Source: Halioxenophilus sp033283405
Lineage (GTDB): Bacteria; Pseudomonadota; Gammaproteobacteria; Pseudomonadales; Cellvibrionaceae
Assembly: GCF_033283405.1 (NCBI RefSeq)
Contig: NZ_JAWMQR010000001.1
Location: 186,001-250,000, forward strand
Length of the DNA: 64,000 bases
Direction of reading: 5' to 3'
The notes under the pieces were generated by a model. That model saw only the letters and a list, made by a program, of their open reading frames with translations. It searched no databases and was not told where the DNA came from. A program made the position numbers and the translations under genes. This document shows, one piece after another, positions 8,946-17,366 of this stretch (position 1 is its first letter; each line of letters begins with the position of its first letter).

Positions 8946-9701
8946 GTGTTCACAGATAAAACCGTATTGGTTACCGGCGCCGGTGGCGGCTTGGGGCAGG
9001 CCATTGTGCGCGCTTTTCATGAGGCTGGCGCCAACGTGGTGATCGCCGATATTGCCCTCGATTCCGCTCAGGCACTGGCCGAAGAGTTGACCGGCCGGGC
9101 GCTGGCGGTTGCCCTGGATGTAAGTTCGGAAAACGACTGGCAGCGCGCTCTGGAGCAGGCGGAACAAGCTTTTGGTTTGGTCTCCGTGGTGGTCAATAAC
9201 GCCGGCTTTTTTCAACCCAATATCGCTTTTGAAGCCATGCCGTTGGCGTTGTGGCGCAGGCATTTCTCGGTAAATGCCGATGGTGTTTTTCTCGGCTGTA
9301 AGCACGCAATTAACCACATGAAAGGGCGCGTGCAGGGAGCTGTTGTCAATATCGGCTCGGGCATGTCGATTAAAGCGGTCGCCACTGCCAGTGCCTACTG
9401 CGCCTCCAAGGCGGCGGTATTAATGACCACCCGCACGGCTGCAGCCAGTGCCGGCCCCTATGGCATCCGCGTCAACGCGGTTCTGCCCGGTGCCGTGCCC
9501 ACCAACATGCTGATGGGCAATCTGGTGGCCGGCCAGGAAGAGGAGGCGCTGCTCGATAATTTGCGGGGTTACAGTGCGTTGGGCCGTTTGGCACAACCGG
9601 ATGATATTGCCCGGGCAGTGCTGTTTTTGGCCGACCCACGCAATAGTGCCATTACTGGTATCTACCTGCCGGTGGATGGCGGCAATATGCCCGGTGCCTA
9701 G
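8946..9701 (+). CDS. Short-chain dehydrogenase/reductase (SDR)
   Basis: A classical SDR of about 251 residues, oxidising an alcohol or reducing a ketone with NAD(P)(H). It has the TGAGGGLG nucleotide motif near the N-terminus, NNAG, the active-site Ser in IGSGMS and the YCASK catalytic Tyr-Lys, and ends in the DGGNMPGA tail common in this family. I chose GTG 8946 because a strong AGGAGG (8932-8937) lies 8 bases before it and the protein then begins directly before the first beta strand; TTG 8943 is possible. First gene of a three-gene plus unit with the VOC protein and an unknown protein. Confidence 0.9.
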   Translation: MFTDKTVLVTGAGGGLGQAIVRAFHEAGANVVIADIALDSAQALAEELTGRALAVALDVSSENDWQRALEQAEQAFGLVSVVVNNAGFFQPNIAFEAMPLALWRRHFSVNADGVFLGCKHAINHMKGRVQGAVVNIGSGMSIKAVATASAYCASKAAVLMTTRTAAASAGPYGIRVNAVLPGAVPTNMLMGNLVAGQEEEALLDNLRGYSALGRLAQPDDIARAVLFLADPRNSAITGIYLPVDGGNMPGA

Positions 9702-9770
9702 CCAAATTGGGGCGGCGATTCAGCCGTTAAAAAATATTTTTATTCGACTAATGTCGGGGGGAGTTAATTA

Positions 9771-10271
9771 GTGAATCAACCCGTTTCCGCGTTAATCCGG
9801 GCAACAATTTTTGTGCGTGACCTGGCGCGGTCGATCAATTTTTATCGTGAGCTCGGTTTCAATCAAACCTATTTTCGCGGTGAATTGGAACACCCCTCGG
9901 CCACCGCCGTTTTGGGTTTGCAGCACCATCACCCCTATGAGATTGCCATTGTCAAAGTGGCCGGCCCCAACTTCGGCATGTTGGGCCTGTTTCAATTGGC
10001 TGCCGAGCAGCAGGCGCATTCACTTCCACTCTACAACGGCCCGGCGCGCACCGGTGAGGTGGCGCTGATTTTTTATGTGGCCGCTTTGGATGAGGTGTTA
10101 CCAAAACTAAAAGCGGCCGGTGCGCTTTGGTTGCCAGAGCCGCAGCTGTTTGAACTGGGGCCGATTCGGCAGCGGGAGGTGTGCCTGCGCGATTGTGACG
10201 GCACCTTGATAAATTTGGTGGAACGGGATCCTGCCCTGCAGAATATTTCCGGCCCGGAACTGGAATTTTAA
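9771..10271 (+). CDS. VOC (glyoxalase/bleomycin-resistance) superfamily protein
   Basis: A 166-residue protein with two beta-alpha-beta-beta-beta modules of the vicinal-oxygen-chelate fold: FVRDLARSINFYRELGF at 14-30 opens the first, and EVCLRDCDGTLINLVER ends the second with the usual metal Glu position. The early metal His is not obvious. VOC proteins include dioxygenases, isomerases and lyases, so the step is open; it is too short for a typical two-domain extradiol ring-cleavage enzyme. Start is GTG 9771 preceded by a GGGGGGAG site. It is 69 bases after the SDR and 16 bases before the next gene, so it belongs to the catabolic unit. Confidence 0.8.
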   Translation: MNQPVSALIRATIFVRDLARSINFYRELGFNQTYFRGELEHPSATAVLGLQHHHPYEIAIVKVAGPNFGMLGLFQLAAEQQAHSLPLYNGPARTGEVALIFYVAALDEVLPKLKAAGALWLPEPQLFELGPIRQREVCLRDCDGTLINLVERDPALQNISGPELEF

Positions 10272-10287
10272 GAGCTGATATACCGTT

Positions 10288-10980
10288 ATGGCTAACACCC
10301 AAAGCGCACTCAATAAAATGATCTCCGGTGAGATCGCCTACCGCACCCTGGATAACGAACTGGCCGGTAGAGAGGTATTTGATCTGCTCTTTTATGAGCA
10401 GGGTTGCACGCTGCGCGCCCAGTGTGAGATGAACAATATTGGCCTGCTGCGCGATGTTTCGCTGGCACTGGATCACGAGTGGTTGCCGAAAGATGCCTTC
10501 TGCCGATTGATCAATCGCGATGGGGTTTCCGGCAGCTGCTGGTATTTTTTTAATGAAACGTCCGTGCTGGTGGAAGGGGAGAACGGCGGTGTTCGTTTTT
10601 CCCAACAATTGAGCAATCAGCCGGGCTATCACTACCTGGGCTTGCACCCGCTGCAAGGTGATGCCCTGATTGCCCAGCAGGTGGATAACAGTCGGCCGGG
10701 CGAGTTTGTGCCGGTCAACAGCCTGACCAACTCCATCTCTGAAAATGGCGATGGTGGTTTGATGGCGACCGGTTTGGTGATAGAGGTCGCCTTTTTAGGC
10801 ATGGAGACTGTCACGGTGACGGCGGGCAGCTTTAACGCCCGCAAGCTGGCCCTGCGCTGGCATCGTGACTGGCCACCGGCCACCTTGTGGGTGAGAGAGG
10901 GCGATGCCCTGTTTCTGAAAATGACCTGGAGTCAGGTCGACTACTGGTACGAACTGGTCAGCCTGGTGGAGCGGGGTTAG
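10288..10980 (+). CDS. Unknown protein, catabolic unit member
   Basis: A 230-residue protein that I do not recognise. It has no signal peptide or membrane segment and looks beta-rich, with several alternating hydrophobic strands and a C-terminal LWVREGDALFLKMTW stretch that recalls lipocalin-like or DUF3108-like barrels. It follows the VOC gene by 16 bases and ends 18 bases from the convergent double hydrolase. Its conserved place in the unit would suggest a binding or accessory role in the same pathway, but nothing in the sequence shows a catalytic site. Confidence 0.7.
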   Translation: MANTQSALNKMISGEIAYRTLDNELAGREVFDLLFYEQGCTLRAQCEMNNIGLLRDVSLALDHEWLPKDAFCRLINRDGVSGSCWYFFNETSVLVEGENGGVRFSQQLSNQPGYHYLGLHPLQGDALIAQQVDNSRPGEFVPVNSLTNSISENGDGGLMATGLVIEVAFLGMETVTVTAGSFNARKLALRWHRDWPPATLWVREGDALFLKMTWSQVDYWYELVSLVERG

Positions 10981-10998
10981 CCACCGCAGTGGCGGTGG
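10981..10998. terminator. Hairpin filling the gap between two convergent stop codons
   Basis: CCACCGC-AGTG-GCGGTGG occupies exactly the 18 bases between the plus-strand TAG (10978-10980) and the minus-strand TAA (10999-11001). There is no U-tract, so it may work as a bidirectional barrier rather than a classic intrinsic terminator. Confidence 0.5.
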
Positions 10999-12684
10999 TT
11001 AATCGAGTAGGTCGAGCAGGGCCATACCCCAACGATAGCGCTCCTCGGGCAGTGTAATCACACCCGGCAGTTGAGCGTGCGCCGGGTTGCAGACTGTCGC
11101 CGCAAAATAGGACTCTTGGTCAGTGTCGTGCAGCTGGGCAAAGTGGTTCTGCCACTCACGTTGAGCGCTGGCCACACTGGCTGCCAAACCTTGGCGCGCC
11201 TGCAGCAGGGCGATCAATTCCACCTGCAGGGTATCGGCGGACGGAGGCTGTGCCGCTATTTTTAAACTCGATGGCTCGTGTAAATGCCAGGGGTAGAAGA
11301 GGGCGCGGTCGCGCAGATAAAACCAGGCACGCTGTAGATGGGAGCCGGCAATATCCGGCGTGAGATCGGGTGGTGCAGATTCGGCTGCTGGACAGGTGCT
11401 ACCTGGGTTACTGGGCTCGGGGTTGACGACGATGATTTTTCCCAGACGCTCGGGGTTCTTTTGCCTTAGCGCCAGCAGATAACTGGCCGACAATCCGACA
11501 GCGATAATATCCACCTGCTCACAGCTTAAGGCATCCAGCAGTTGCAGCAGTGCGGTTGCGGTTTGTTGGCTGCTCTCATAGCAAATGGTGGTGCCGCCGT
11601 GGCCGGGTAGATCCGGCAGTATTGCCCGGCGCTTATTGGCCAGTGTGGCCAGCATGGGTGCCAGCACATCACTGGAGGAACCCACATCGTGCAGAATTAA
11701 CAGTGGTTTAAGCGTGCTCTTCGCTGCTTGCCACTGTAGCCGAAACTGACCCCACGGCACCGTCACAAATGTTTTATGCAGACCGTAGCCATCTGTATTC
11801 GGAATTAATTTTTCCGGTGCGGATTGCAACGGCGTATGGCTTTGGAAAAATTGCCTAACCGCAGGTGGAATATCCCCGAAGTCGTCAACCAGGTTGGTGG
11901 TAACGTTGGCCGGCAGTGGTGGCAGGTATTCCAGGTAGCGGCTCAGAGCATCACTCTTCGCGACCACTATCTGGGTCGGCACGGTCAGGCGCGGTAGGTC
12001 ATCGGCAAGGGCGTAATCGAGTACTGCGCGATAAGCGCCGCGGTAGTCTTCACCCGCCTGCAATAACTCCATAACACTTGCGTCCATCTCAAGCACGGTG
12101 GCGGGCCAGTGCATGCGCGTTTGCGTGCTGCGCGAATACCAGGGGTAGAAGCAGTGTTGATCGCGAATGCGCGACCAGAGCCTGGCCAGGTGGCTGCCAT
12201 CCCATTGCGCGGGGAAATGGTCGAAATAGTTTTCGCAAAAACTATTACGTTCCTCGGCGCTGTTAATCAGCACCCCATTGGCCACCAGTGAGGTGATTTT
12301 GTCGGGGTAGCGGGCTGCCAGACGCACACCGAGGATGGCGCCCGAGTGGGTGCCGAATATGCCCGGCCTGGGCAGTTGCAACGCATCGATAAAACGAACC
12401 AGGGCGTCGACGTAAAGATCGATGCCCGGGTAGCGGTCTGGAGATAACAGTGGATCGGACAAGCCATAGCCCGGAGTGTCGGGGGCATAGACGGTAAACT
12501 CGGTGGCCAGCAGCTGCATTAATGGCACCAGTTCCCGGGAGTCTTTGGGCGACTGGTGAATTAATATCAGCGCCGGCCCCCGGCCCGCCCGGCGGTAGTG
12601 CACCACGCGCTCACCAACGCTGAGGTAGTGCTGGCTGACCTCTGCCTGCGCAGTTAAATCGCTATTGCCATCGCCTGTTATCAA
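10999..12684 (-). CDS. Tandem double alpha/beta-hydrolase
   Basis: A 561-residue protein made of two alpha/beta-hydrolase domains. Domain 1 (about 20-285) has HQSPKDS, DTPGYGLSD and a nucleophile elbow GTHSG with S114. Domain 2 (about 300-560) has HDVGSSSD, DLPGHGGTT and GLSAS with S399. The cap regions are also homologous (HLARLWSRIRD...FYPW at 165-182 and HLQRAWFYLRD...FYPW at 449-466), so this is a true internal duplication. A typical catalytic histidine near the end of each domain is not evident. The start appears to be TTG 12684 with AAGGGG about 10 bases upstream. It is 36 bases after the flavin oxidase gene. Known single-domain relatives cleave esters, amides or C-C bonds in ring-degradation pathways. 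Confidence 0.85.
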   Translation of the reverse strand: MITGDGNSDLTAQAEVSQHYLSVGERVVHYRRAGRGPALILIHQSPKDSRELVPLMQLLATEFTVYAPDTPGYGLSDPLLSPDRYPGIDLYVDALVRFIDALQLPRPGIFGTHSGAILGVRLAARYPDKITSLVANGVLINSAEERNSFCENYFDHFPAQWDGSHLARLWSRIRDQHCFYPWYSRSTQTRMHWPATVLEMDASVMELLQAGEDYRGAYRAVLDYALADDLPRLTVPTQIVVAKSDALSRYLEYLPPLPANVTTNLVDDFGDIPPAVRQFFQSHTPLQSAPEKLIPNTDGYGLHKTFVTVPWGQFRLQWQAAKSTLKPLLILHDVGSSSDVLAPMLATLANKRRAILPDLPGHGGTTICYESSQQTATALLQLLDALSCEQVDIIAVGLSASYLLALRQKNPERLGKIIVVNPEPSNPGSTCPAAESAPPDLTPDIAGSHLQRAWFYLRDRALFYPWHLHEPSSLKIAAQPPSADTLQVELIALLQARQGLAASVASAQREWQNHFAQLHDTDQESYFAATVCNPAHAQLPGVITLPEERYRWGMALLDLLD

Positions 12685-12720
12685 GTTGAGCGTTCCCCTT
12701 GTTCCTACTTGCTGTCGACG

Positions 12721-14337
12721 TTAAAGCTCCAGAGCTCCAGGTGCAATGCGGCCTGTCGGGTCGACACTGTTTTTGATACTGGTGATCAATTTTAACGCCT
12801 CGGGCGAAATGCGTGAGCCGTAAGGGTAGGCGCGGCCCAGCTGGAAATTGATTGCGCCGTGCTCGACAAACAGTGCGATCAGATCTTTTTTCAACTGCTC
12901 GACGTAGTTGCGCGCCTCTTCGTTGGCTTCATACTTAGGCAGTTTGTCGAGGTAATCTTTGGGAATCACCTGTTGGTGATAGACGGTGATCTCGTCCGGC
13001 CAGTAGAGAGCAATTTCATACAAAAAGCCAGAGGATCCAACCGCGCCAAACATTCCGCCCTGCCAAACACCCAGGCGCTCCATATCGCTGGCCCGAACTT
13101 TATAAAATTCGGTTAAGGCATCGTGAAAAGCGTTCACCTTGGAGTGGGGCAGAATACCGTGCAGGGGTACCCAGCGCTCACCGGCCGGCCCCAGGGTGTT
13201 AAAGAAGGGCGCAAACGGCATGCCGCGAACGGTGGCCGGTACGGTGGCGGGTATCTCGCGGCCGAGATCCTGGTTCAATTCGCGCAGGCGGTGCAGGCGG
13301 CTTTTGGCCTCGGCATCGTGGACACCCTCTACAATGTAGTGCGTCATGTAGGCGGAACTGGAGAGCGCCTTACGGGCAGAGAGCGCCGATTTGATCAACT
13401 GCTTAAAGCCATCGAACAGGCTTGGTGAGTTGGCCAAAATGGAGAAGGCGATTTTAAAGATCTGGCCGGCGTTCTCCTGGCGTGCAATCTGGCCCTGCGA
13501 AAGTGCGCCATCCAGGGCGAAGTGGGTATCTTCCAAACGCTCCTGGGCAATGCGGCGCATGGACTCATGCATGCTGGTGAAATCGGGAAAGGCAAACGAA
13601 ATCGTGCGGTGGCTTGGCCGGATACGGATCAGTGCCAAGGTTATTCTGGCCTTAATGGCCAGGGCGCCACAGTCGCCGGTAAAAAGGCCGGTGAGGTCTG
13701 GCCCATAGTGGCGGGCAAAGGGGGTGCTGCCGGCTGCGGCGGAGCCGGTCTGTAACAGCGAGCCATCGGCTAAAACCACGTCCATGGCCAGCGCCGACTG
13801 GGCGGAAATTCCGTAGGCACCAGAACCGTGGCTGATTGAGTTTTGCGACATGGAGCCACCCACGGTCGCTTTCAGGCCGGAGAAGGGGCCCCAGAAAGGT
13901 GTGCGGTAGCCGCGCTGGGCCAGGGTCTCTTTCAGGGTGGCCCAGGTAACGCCGGCTTCAACCGTGACATAACCATCCTGCTCATTGATCTCGACAATTT
14001 TATCCAGGCCGCTCAGGTCGATTAACAGCAACCCCTTCTGATTGGGAATATAGCCGTCGGTGTATGAGGCGCCGCCGCCGCGTACCGTTAAGGCAACGCC
14101 TTCGTCGGCGGTGAGTTTGGCCAGCTGCTGCAGCTGCTCCACAGATGTGGGGCGTACCACGGCCAGCGGTTGTTCCAGGCTGCGATAGACATCGGTATAG
14201 AAGTAGGCGCCGTCGCTGCCAGTCAGGCAGTTTTCACCGCCAACAATTTCAGTCACCTTAACAAGTAGTTCCTGGGTGGGAGCATTCTGCTCTGACCAAT
14301 CCAGTCCGGTAGTGGTATTGCCCATCAATTTTTCCAT
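12721..14337 (-). CDS. FAD-linked oxidase of the vanillyl-alcohol-oxidase type
   Basis: A 538-residue flavoprotein of the VAO/PCMH family. The PP-loop FAD domain covers about 55-230, with VRPTSVEQLQQL, the RGGGAS turn at 86-91 and a GPFSGLKATVGGSMS stretch at 150-164; the C-terminal substrate domain ends in DPTGRIAPGALEL. Such enzymes oxidise alcohols, amines or phenols, or hydroxy acids, using O2 or a cytochrome. The His often found after GGG is not present, so covalent flavin linkage there is unlikely. No signal peptide. Two starts are possible (14337 and 14325); the second has a slightly better GGA spacing. First gene of a two-gene unit with the double hydrolase. Confidence 0.88.
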   Translation of the reverse strand: MEKLMGNTTTGLDWSEQNAPTQELLVKVTEIVGGENCLTGSDGAYFYTDVYRSLEQPLAVVRPTSVEQLQQLAKLTADEGVALTVRGGGASYTDGYIPNQKGLLLIDLSGLDKIVEINEQDGYVTVEAGVTWATLKETLAQRGYRTPFWGPFSGLKATVGGSMSQNSISHGSGAYGISAQSALAMDVVLADGSLLQTGSAAAGSTPFARHYGPDLTGLFTGDCGALAIKARITLALIRIRPSHRTISFAFPDFTSMHESMRRIAQERLEDTHFALDGALSQGQIARQENAGQIFKIAFSILANSPSLFDGFKQLIKSALSARKALSSSAYMTHYIVEGVHDAEAKSRLHRLRELNQDLGREIPATVPATVRGMPFAPFFNTLGPAGERWVPLHGILPHSKVNAFHDALTEFYKVRASDMERLGVWQGGMFGAVGSSGFLYEIALYWPDEITVYHQQVIPKDYLDKLPKYEANEEARNYVEQLKKDLIALFVEHGAINFQLGRAYPYGSRISPEALKLITSIKNSVDPTGRIAPGALEL

Positions 14338-14399
14338 CGCAAGCTGTTACTAATCTTGTGCGCTGTAGAGCCGCTCGCAATTGGCGGCTCTTAGTTAAC

Positions 14400-14417
14400 C
14401 ACCGCAGGCGTGCGGTG
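14400..14417. other. Hairpin in divergent intergenic region
   Basis: CACCGCA-GGCG-TGCGGTG lies in the 297-base divergent region (14338-14634) upstream of the flavin oxidase and the second monooxygenase. Its position in either 5' leader suggests a leader structure, not a terminator. No U-tract follows. Confidence 0.4.
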
Positions 14418-14466
14418 CGATCAGCGCGTATAGCATCAACTTACTATTTTGGCCGGCCAGAGGTCG

Positions 14467-14480
14467 TTGATAATTGTCAT
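14467..14480. promoter_or_regulatory. FNR-like half-conserved palindrome
   Basis: TTGAT-AATT-GTCAT has one perfect FNR half-site and one diverged half-site with the correct 4-base spacer. It lies 168 bases upstream of the monooxygenase start and 130 bases upstream of the oxidase start, in the shared divergent control region. Its inner GTCA/TGAC bases match the palindrome at 8842, which supports one regulator for both regions; this is inference. Confidence 0.35.
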
Positions 14481-14634
14481 GGCTCTGGGGTGGGGGAAGA
14501 CGACATTATGGTCTCATGATAAGCCGCCGTGGCTTTCGGCTGATTGACTGGCGATTGGGTAGAAGTCGTTATCTCCCAATAGCGGCGAGGCCCGCGGTGT
14601 GTGGGGCAGATCATAGAGAGCTGCCCGGGTTTAG

Positions 14635-15810
14635 ATGGGATACAGGATTATGGTTGCTTCTAATATCGCTATCGTCGGTGCCGGCGTCGCCGGCTTAACT
14701 GCAGCCCTGGCACTGGCCAAACAAGGGCATAGCGTCAGTCTGTTTGAGTCTGCCTCCGCCTGGGCGGATGTGGGCGCGGGTATTACACTGGCCCCTAACG
14801 CCATGCGCGGTTTGGATTATGTGGGTGTGGGCGCAGCGGTTGCCGACGCCGGTATTGAACCCACCTCGCAGGAGGTAAGCCACTGGCGCACCGGTGAGCG
14901 TATTATGGCGGTCGACCGCTCCAAAACCCGCGAGCAGTACGATGCCGCTTATGTCTATATTCACCGGGCCGATCTGCACCAGATTCTGGTCGCTGCCTGT
15001 GAAGCCGCCGGCGTTAAGATTTTCCTCGGCAAGCGGGCCGAAACAGTAACCACTGAAGGCGATACCTGCACCATCGCTTTTGTTGATGGCAGCGAAGCAG
15101 TGGTGGACCTGGTGATCGGTGCCGATGGTTTGAAGTCGGCCATCCGTCAGTTGTTCGACCCCAAGCCGCCCCATTTTACCGGCCATGTTGCCTACCGCGC
15201 ATTAGCGCCCGCCACCCCTGAAATTCAACACTTAATTGATAACCCCGGCATGCACATAGGCCCGGGCAAAATGATTGTTCGCTACCCATTGCGCAAAGGC
15301 AATTTGTTGAACCTGGTTTTCTTCGCCCGCGAAGAGGGTTGGGAAGAGGATGGCTGGTCGATACCCGCCGACATTAACGAGCTGCAGGAGCGCTACTCCG
15401 ACTGGTGCCCGGAAGTGCAAACGCTGCTGAGTGTTATCAAACCCGGTACGGTATTTAAGTGGGCGATCAATGCTCACAGTCCTCTGCCCGGCTGGACCAA
15501 ATCCGGGCGTATTACCGTGATTGGCGATGCCGCCCACGCGATGACACCTTTTCTTGGTCAGGGAGCAGCGACCGGTATTGAAGACGCAGTGATGCTGGCG
15601 CGGGCTCTGGCCGATGCCAAAGATACCGAAGAGGCATTAGCGCGCTATCAGGCGGCCCGTTTTGAACGCACCACCTTTATTCAAGCGGAATCCAATGCCA
15701 ATGCCGATCGCCTGCAGGGCGACGAAGCGGAAAATTATGGCTTGGGTAATTTACGTAACGAGGAGACTCTGGGTCTCTTTGCCTACGACTGCACGACTGA
15801 GCCGGTTTAA
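14635..15810 (+). CDS. FAD-dependent monooxygenase, salicylate hydroxylase/NicC-like
   Basis: A 391-residue class A flavoprotein monooxygenase. It has IAIVGAGVAGL (GxGxxG) at the start, the GAGITLAPNAMR region near 45-56 typical of salicylate and 6-hydroxynicotinate hydroxylases, VIGADGLKSAIR (DG motif) and VIGDAAHAMTPFLGQGAATGIEDA (GD motif). It hydroxylates an aromatic or heteroaromatic acid with NAD(P)H and O2 in the cytoplasm. ATG 14650 is an alternative start placing the Rossmann strand at the N-terminus. First gene of the five-gene plus unit, 69 bases before the transporter. Sequence alone cannot separate a benzenoid from a pyridine substrate. Confidence 0.9.
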   Translation: MGYRIMVASNIAIVGAGVAGLTAALALAKQGHSVSLFESASAWADVGAGITLAPNAMRGLDYVGVGAAVADAGIEPTSQEVSHWRTGERIMAVDRSKTREQYDAAYVYIHRADLHQILVAACEAAGVKIFLGKRAETVTTEGDTCTIAFVDGSEAVVDLVIGADGLKSAIRQLFDPKPPHFTGHVAYRALAPATPEIQHLIDNPGMHIGPGKMIVRYPLRKGNLLNLVFFAREEGWEEDGWSIPADINELQERYSDWCPEVQTLLSVIKPGTVFKWAINAHSPLPGWTKSGRITVIGDAAHAMTPFLGQGAATGIEDAVMLARALADAKDTEEALARYQAARFERTTFIQAESNANADRLQGDEAENYGLGNLRNEETLGLFAYDCTTEPV

Positions 15811-15879
15811 CTTGGCGGGAAATGGGCCGAGCCCTTTTACATTTAATGGCGCTATCAATTCGGGCGTAAGAGGACAGCA

Positions 15880-17283
15880 ATGACAGAATCCACCGCAGCA
15901 GTAAGTAACCCGCTGGCGACTGAGCCCGATAGCGCGCGTGTCTCCCAAAAAGTGATGATTCTTTACGGTTTGGGACAGACCGGCGCGCAGCTGTTCCGTG
16001 ATGCCCCGGCCGTTTTATTGCCACTGTTTATGACCACCATGCTGGGTATTTCACCTTGGCTGGCGGGCATTGTGGTTTTGATCCCTAAAATGTGGGTAAT
16101 TTTTTGCGACCCGATTATGGGCTCCTATTCCGATCACTTGAAACCGAAGGTCGCCCGTCGCCCGTTTCTGGCCGGTGGCGCGATACTGACCAGCCTTACC
16201 TTTATTGCCCTGTTTGCCTTCTCCGGATTTCCATCGCCAACCATAGCCGCGCTGGTGGTGGGTATTGTCTTTTTTATTGCCAGCACTGCGTTTAGTGCCT
16301 TCTCTGTGCCCTACCTGGCCGTGGCTTCCGAGTTGTCATCGGATCCGCACGAACGCACGAAGATTTTATCGGTACGCATCGTATTTGCTGTGGTCGGGGT
16401 AATCATGGGCGTCGGCCTGGCTCAGCCACTGGTCTTTATGCTGGGCGGAGATGCCGCCGCCTGGCGCACCATGGCAATTATTTTTGGCACCGTCTGTTTG
16501 GGTGCGATGTTGGCCACCGCCTATGGCGTGCCGAAAGATTTTGGTGCGGCCCATCACTCGGCGGCAAAGAGTGTTCGTGAACGATTTGCCGTGGTTCGCG
16601 AAAACAAACCCTTTATCGTGATGACCCTTACCTATCTGGTCCAGTCTATTGGCCAGGCCAGCAGCTATGCGGTGGTGGGTTTTATCTTTCTCTACGCCGT
16701 GGGCGATATCAATCTGTTGTTGCCTTTCGTGTTGGTGATGTCTTCCGGATCCATCAGCAGCCAGCCGGTGTGGCTGAAAATATCCCGCAAAATCGGTAAG
16801 GAAGGGGCGTTCTGGTTGGCGTGTGGCGGTTGGATTTTAGTCACTATTACCTGGTTCTGGTTGGAGCCCGGTACCGATAAATTGGCGACTCTGCCTGTGC
16901 TGGGTGAAGTCTCCACTCAGGATCTATTGGTGCTGGTGCGGGCGTTTATTATTGGTTGCACCAACGCCGGCTTCTCGGTTTTAAGTTTCTCTCTGTTGAC
17001 AGACACCATCAGTCGCCAAAAAGCGCTGGGCAAGAGCGTTGATGAGGGTCTCTTCTCCGGTATCTTCTCGGCGGTGGAAAAACTTGGTTTTGCCTTGGGA
17101 CCGATGCTCGCTGGCCTGGTATTGAGTATTGCCGGGTTTGAATCCTCTGTCGGTGGTGCCGTTGACCAGGACGCTGGTGCCGTCAAAGGGATGATTCTCT
17201 GTTATTCATTGATTCCCGCAACGATTCTGGGGCTCAGTCTGCTGGTATTCACCCAGTATAAAAAAGCTATGCACCAAGCGTAG
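15880..17283 (+). CDS. GPH/MFS-type cation symporter
   Basis: A 467-residue inner-membrane transporter with about 12 membrane segments. The loop DPIMGSYSDHLKPKVARRPFL matches the conserved D...SD...RRP motif of the glycoside-pentoside-hexuronide:cation symporter (MFS_2) family. The N-terminal 30 residues are hydrophilic and cytoplasmic. Members carry sugars, but in catabolic islands of marine proteobacteria they also occur beside aromatic or steroid genes. Here it most likely carries the substrate, or an intermediate, across the inner membrane after the TonB receptor step. It lies between the monooxygenase and the alcohol dehydrogenase genes. Confidence 0.88.
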   Translation: MTESTAAVSNPLATEPDSARVSQKVMILYGLGQTGAQLFRDAPAVLLPLFMTTMLGISPWLAGIVVLIPKMWVIFCDPIMGSYSDHLKPKVARRPFLAGGAILTSLTFIALFAFSGFPSPTIAALVVGIVFFIASTAFSAFSVPYLAVASELSSDPHERTKILSVRIVFAVVGVIMGVGLAQPLVFMLGGDAAAWRTMAIIFGTVCLGAMLATAYGVPKDFGAAHHSAAKSVRERFAVVRENKPFIVMTLTYLVQSIGQASSYAVVGFIFLYAVGDINLLLPFVLVMSSGSISSQPVWLKISRKIGKEGAFWLACGGWILVTITWFWLEPGTDKLATLPVLGEVSTQDLLVLVRAFIIGCTNAGFSVLSFSLLTDTISRQKALGKSVDEGLFSGIFSAVEKLGFALGPMLAGLVLSIAGFESSVGGAVDQDAGAVKGMILCYSLIPATILGLSLLVFTQYKKAMHQA

Positions 17284-17366
17284 CCTCTCGCTTTTATTCA
17301 TCAGCATTAGCCAGGTTCGCCTGGCGCTTTCGCATCCGTAAAAAATGAACTGCAAAGGTGGTTTCA

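Noticed and set aside
8925..9317. Minus-strand frame opposite the SDR gene
   Set aside because: The SDR on the other strand has a full motif set; the minus frame reads like a codon-bias shadow.
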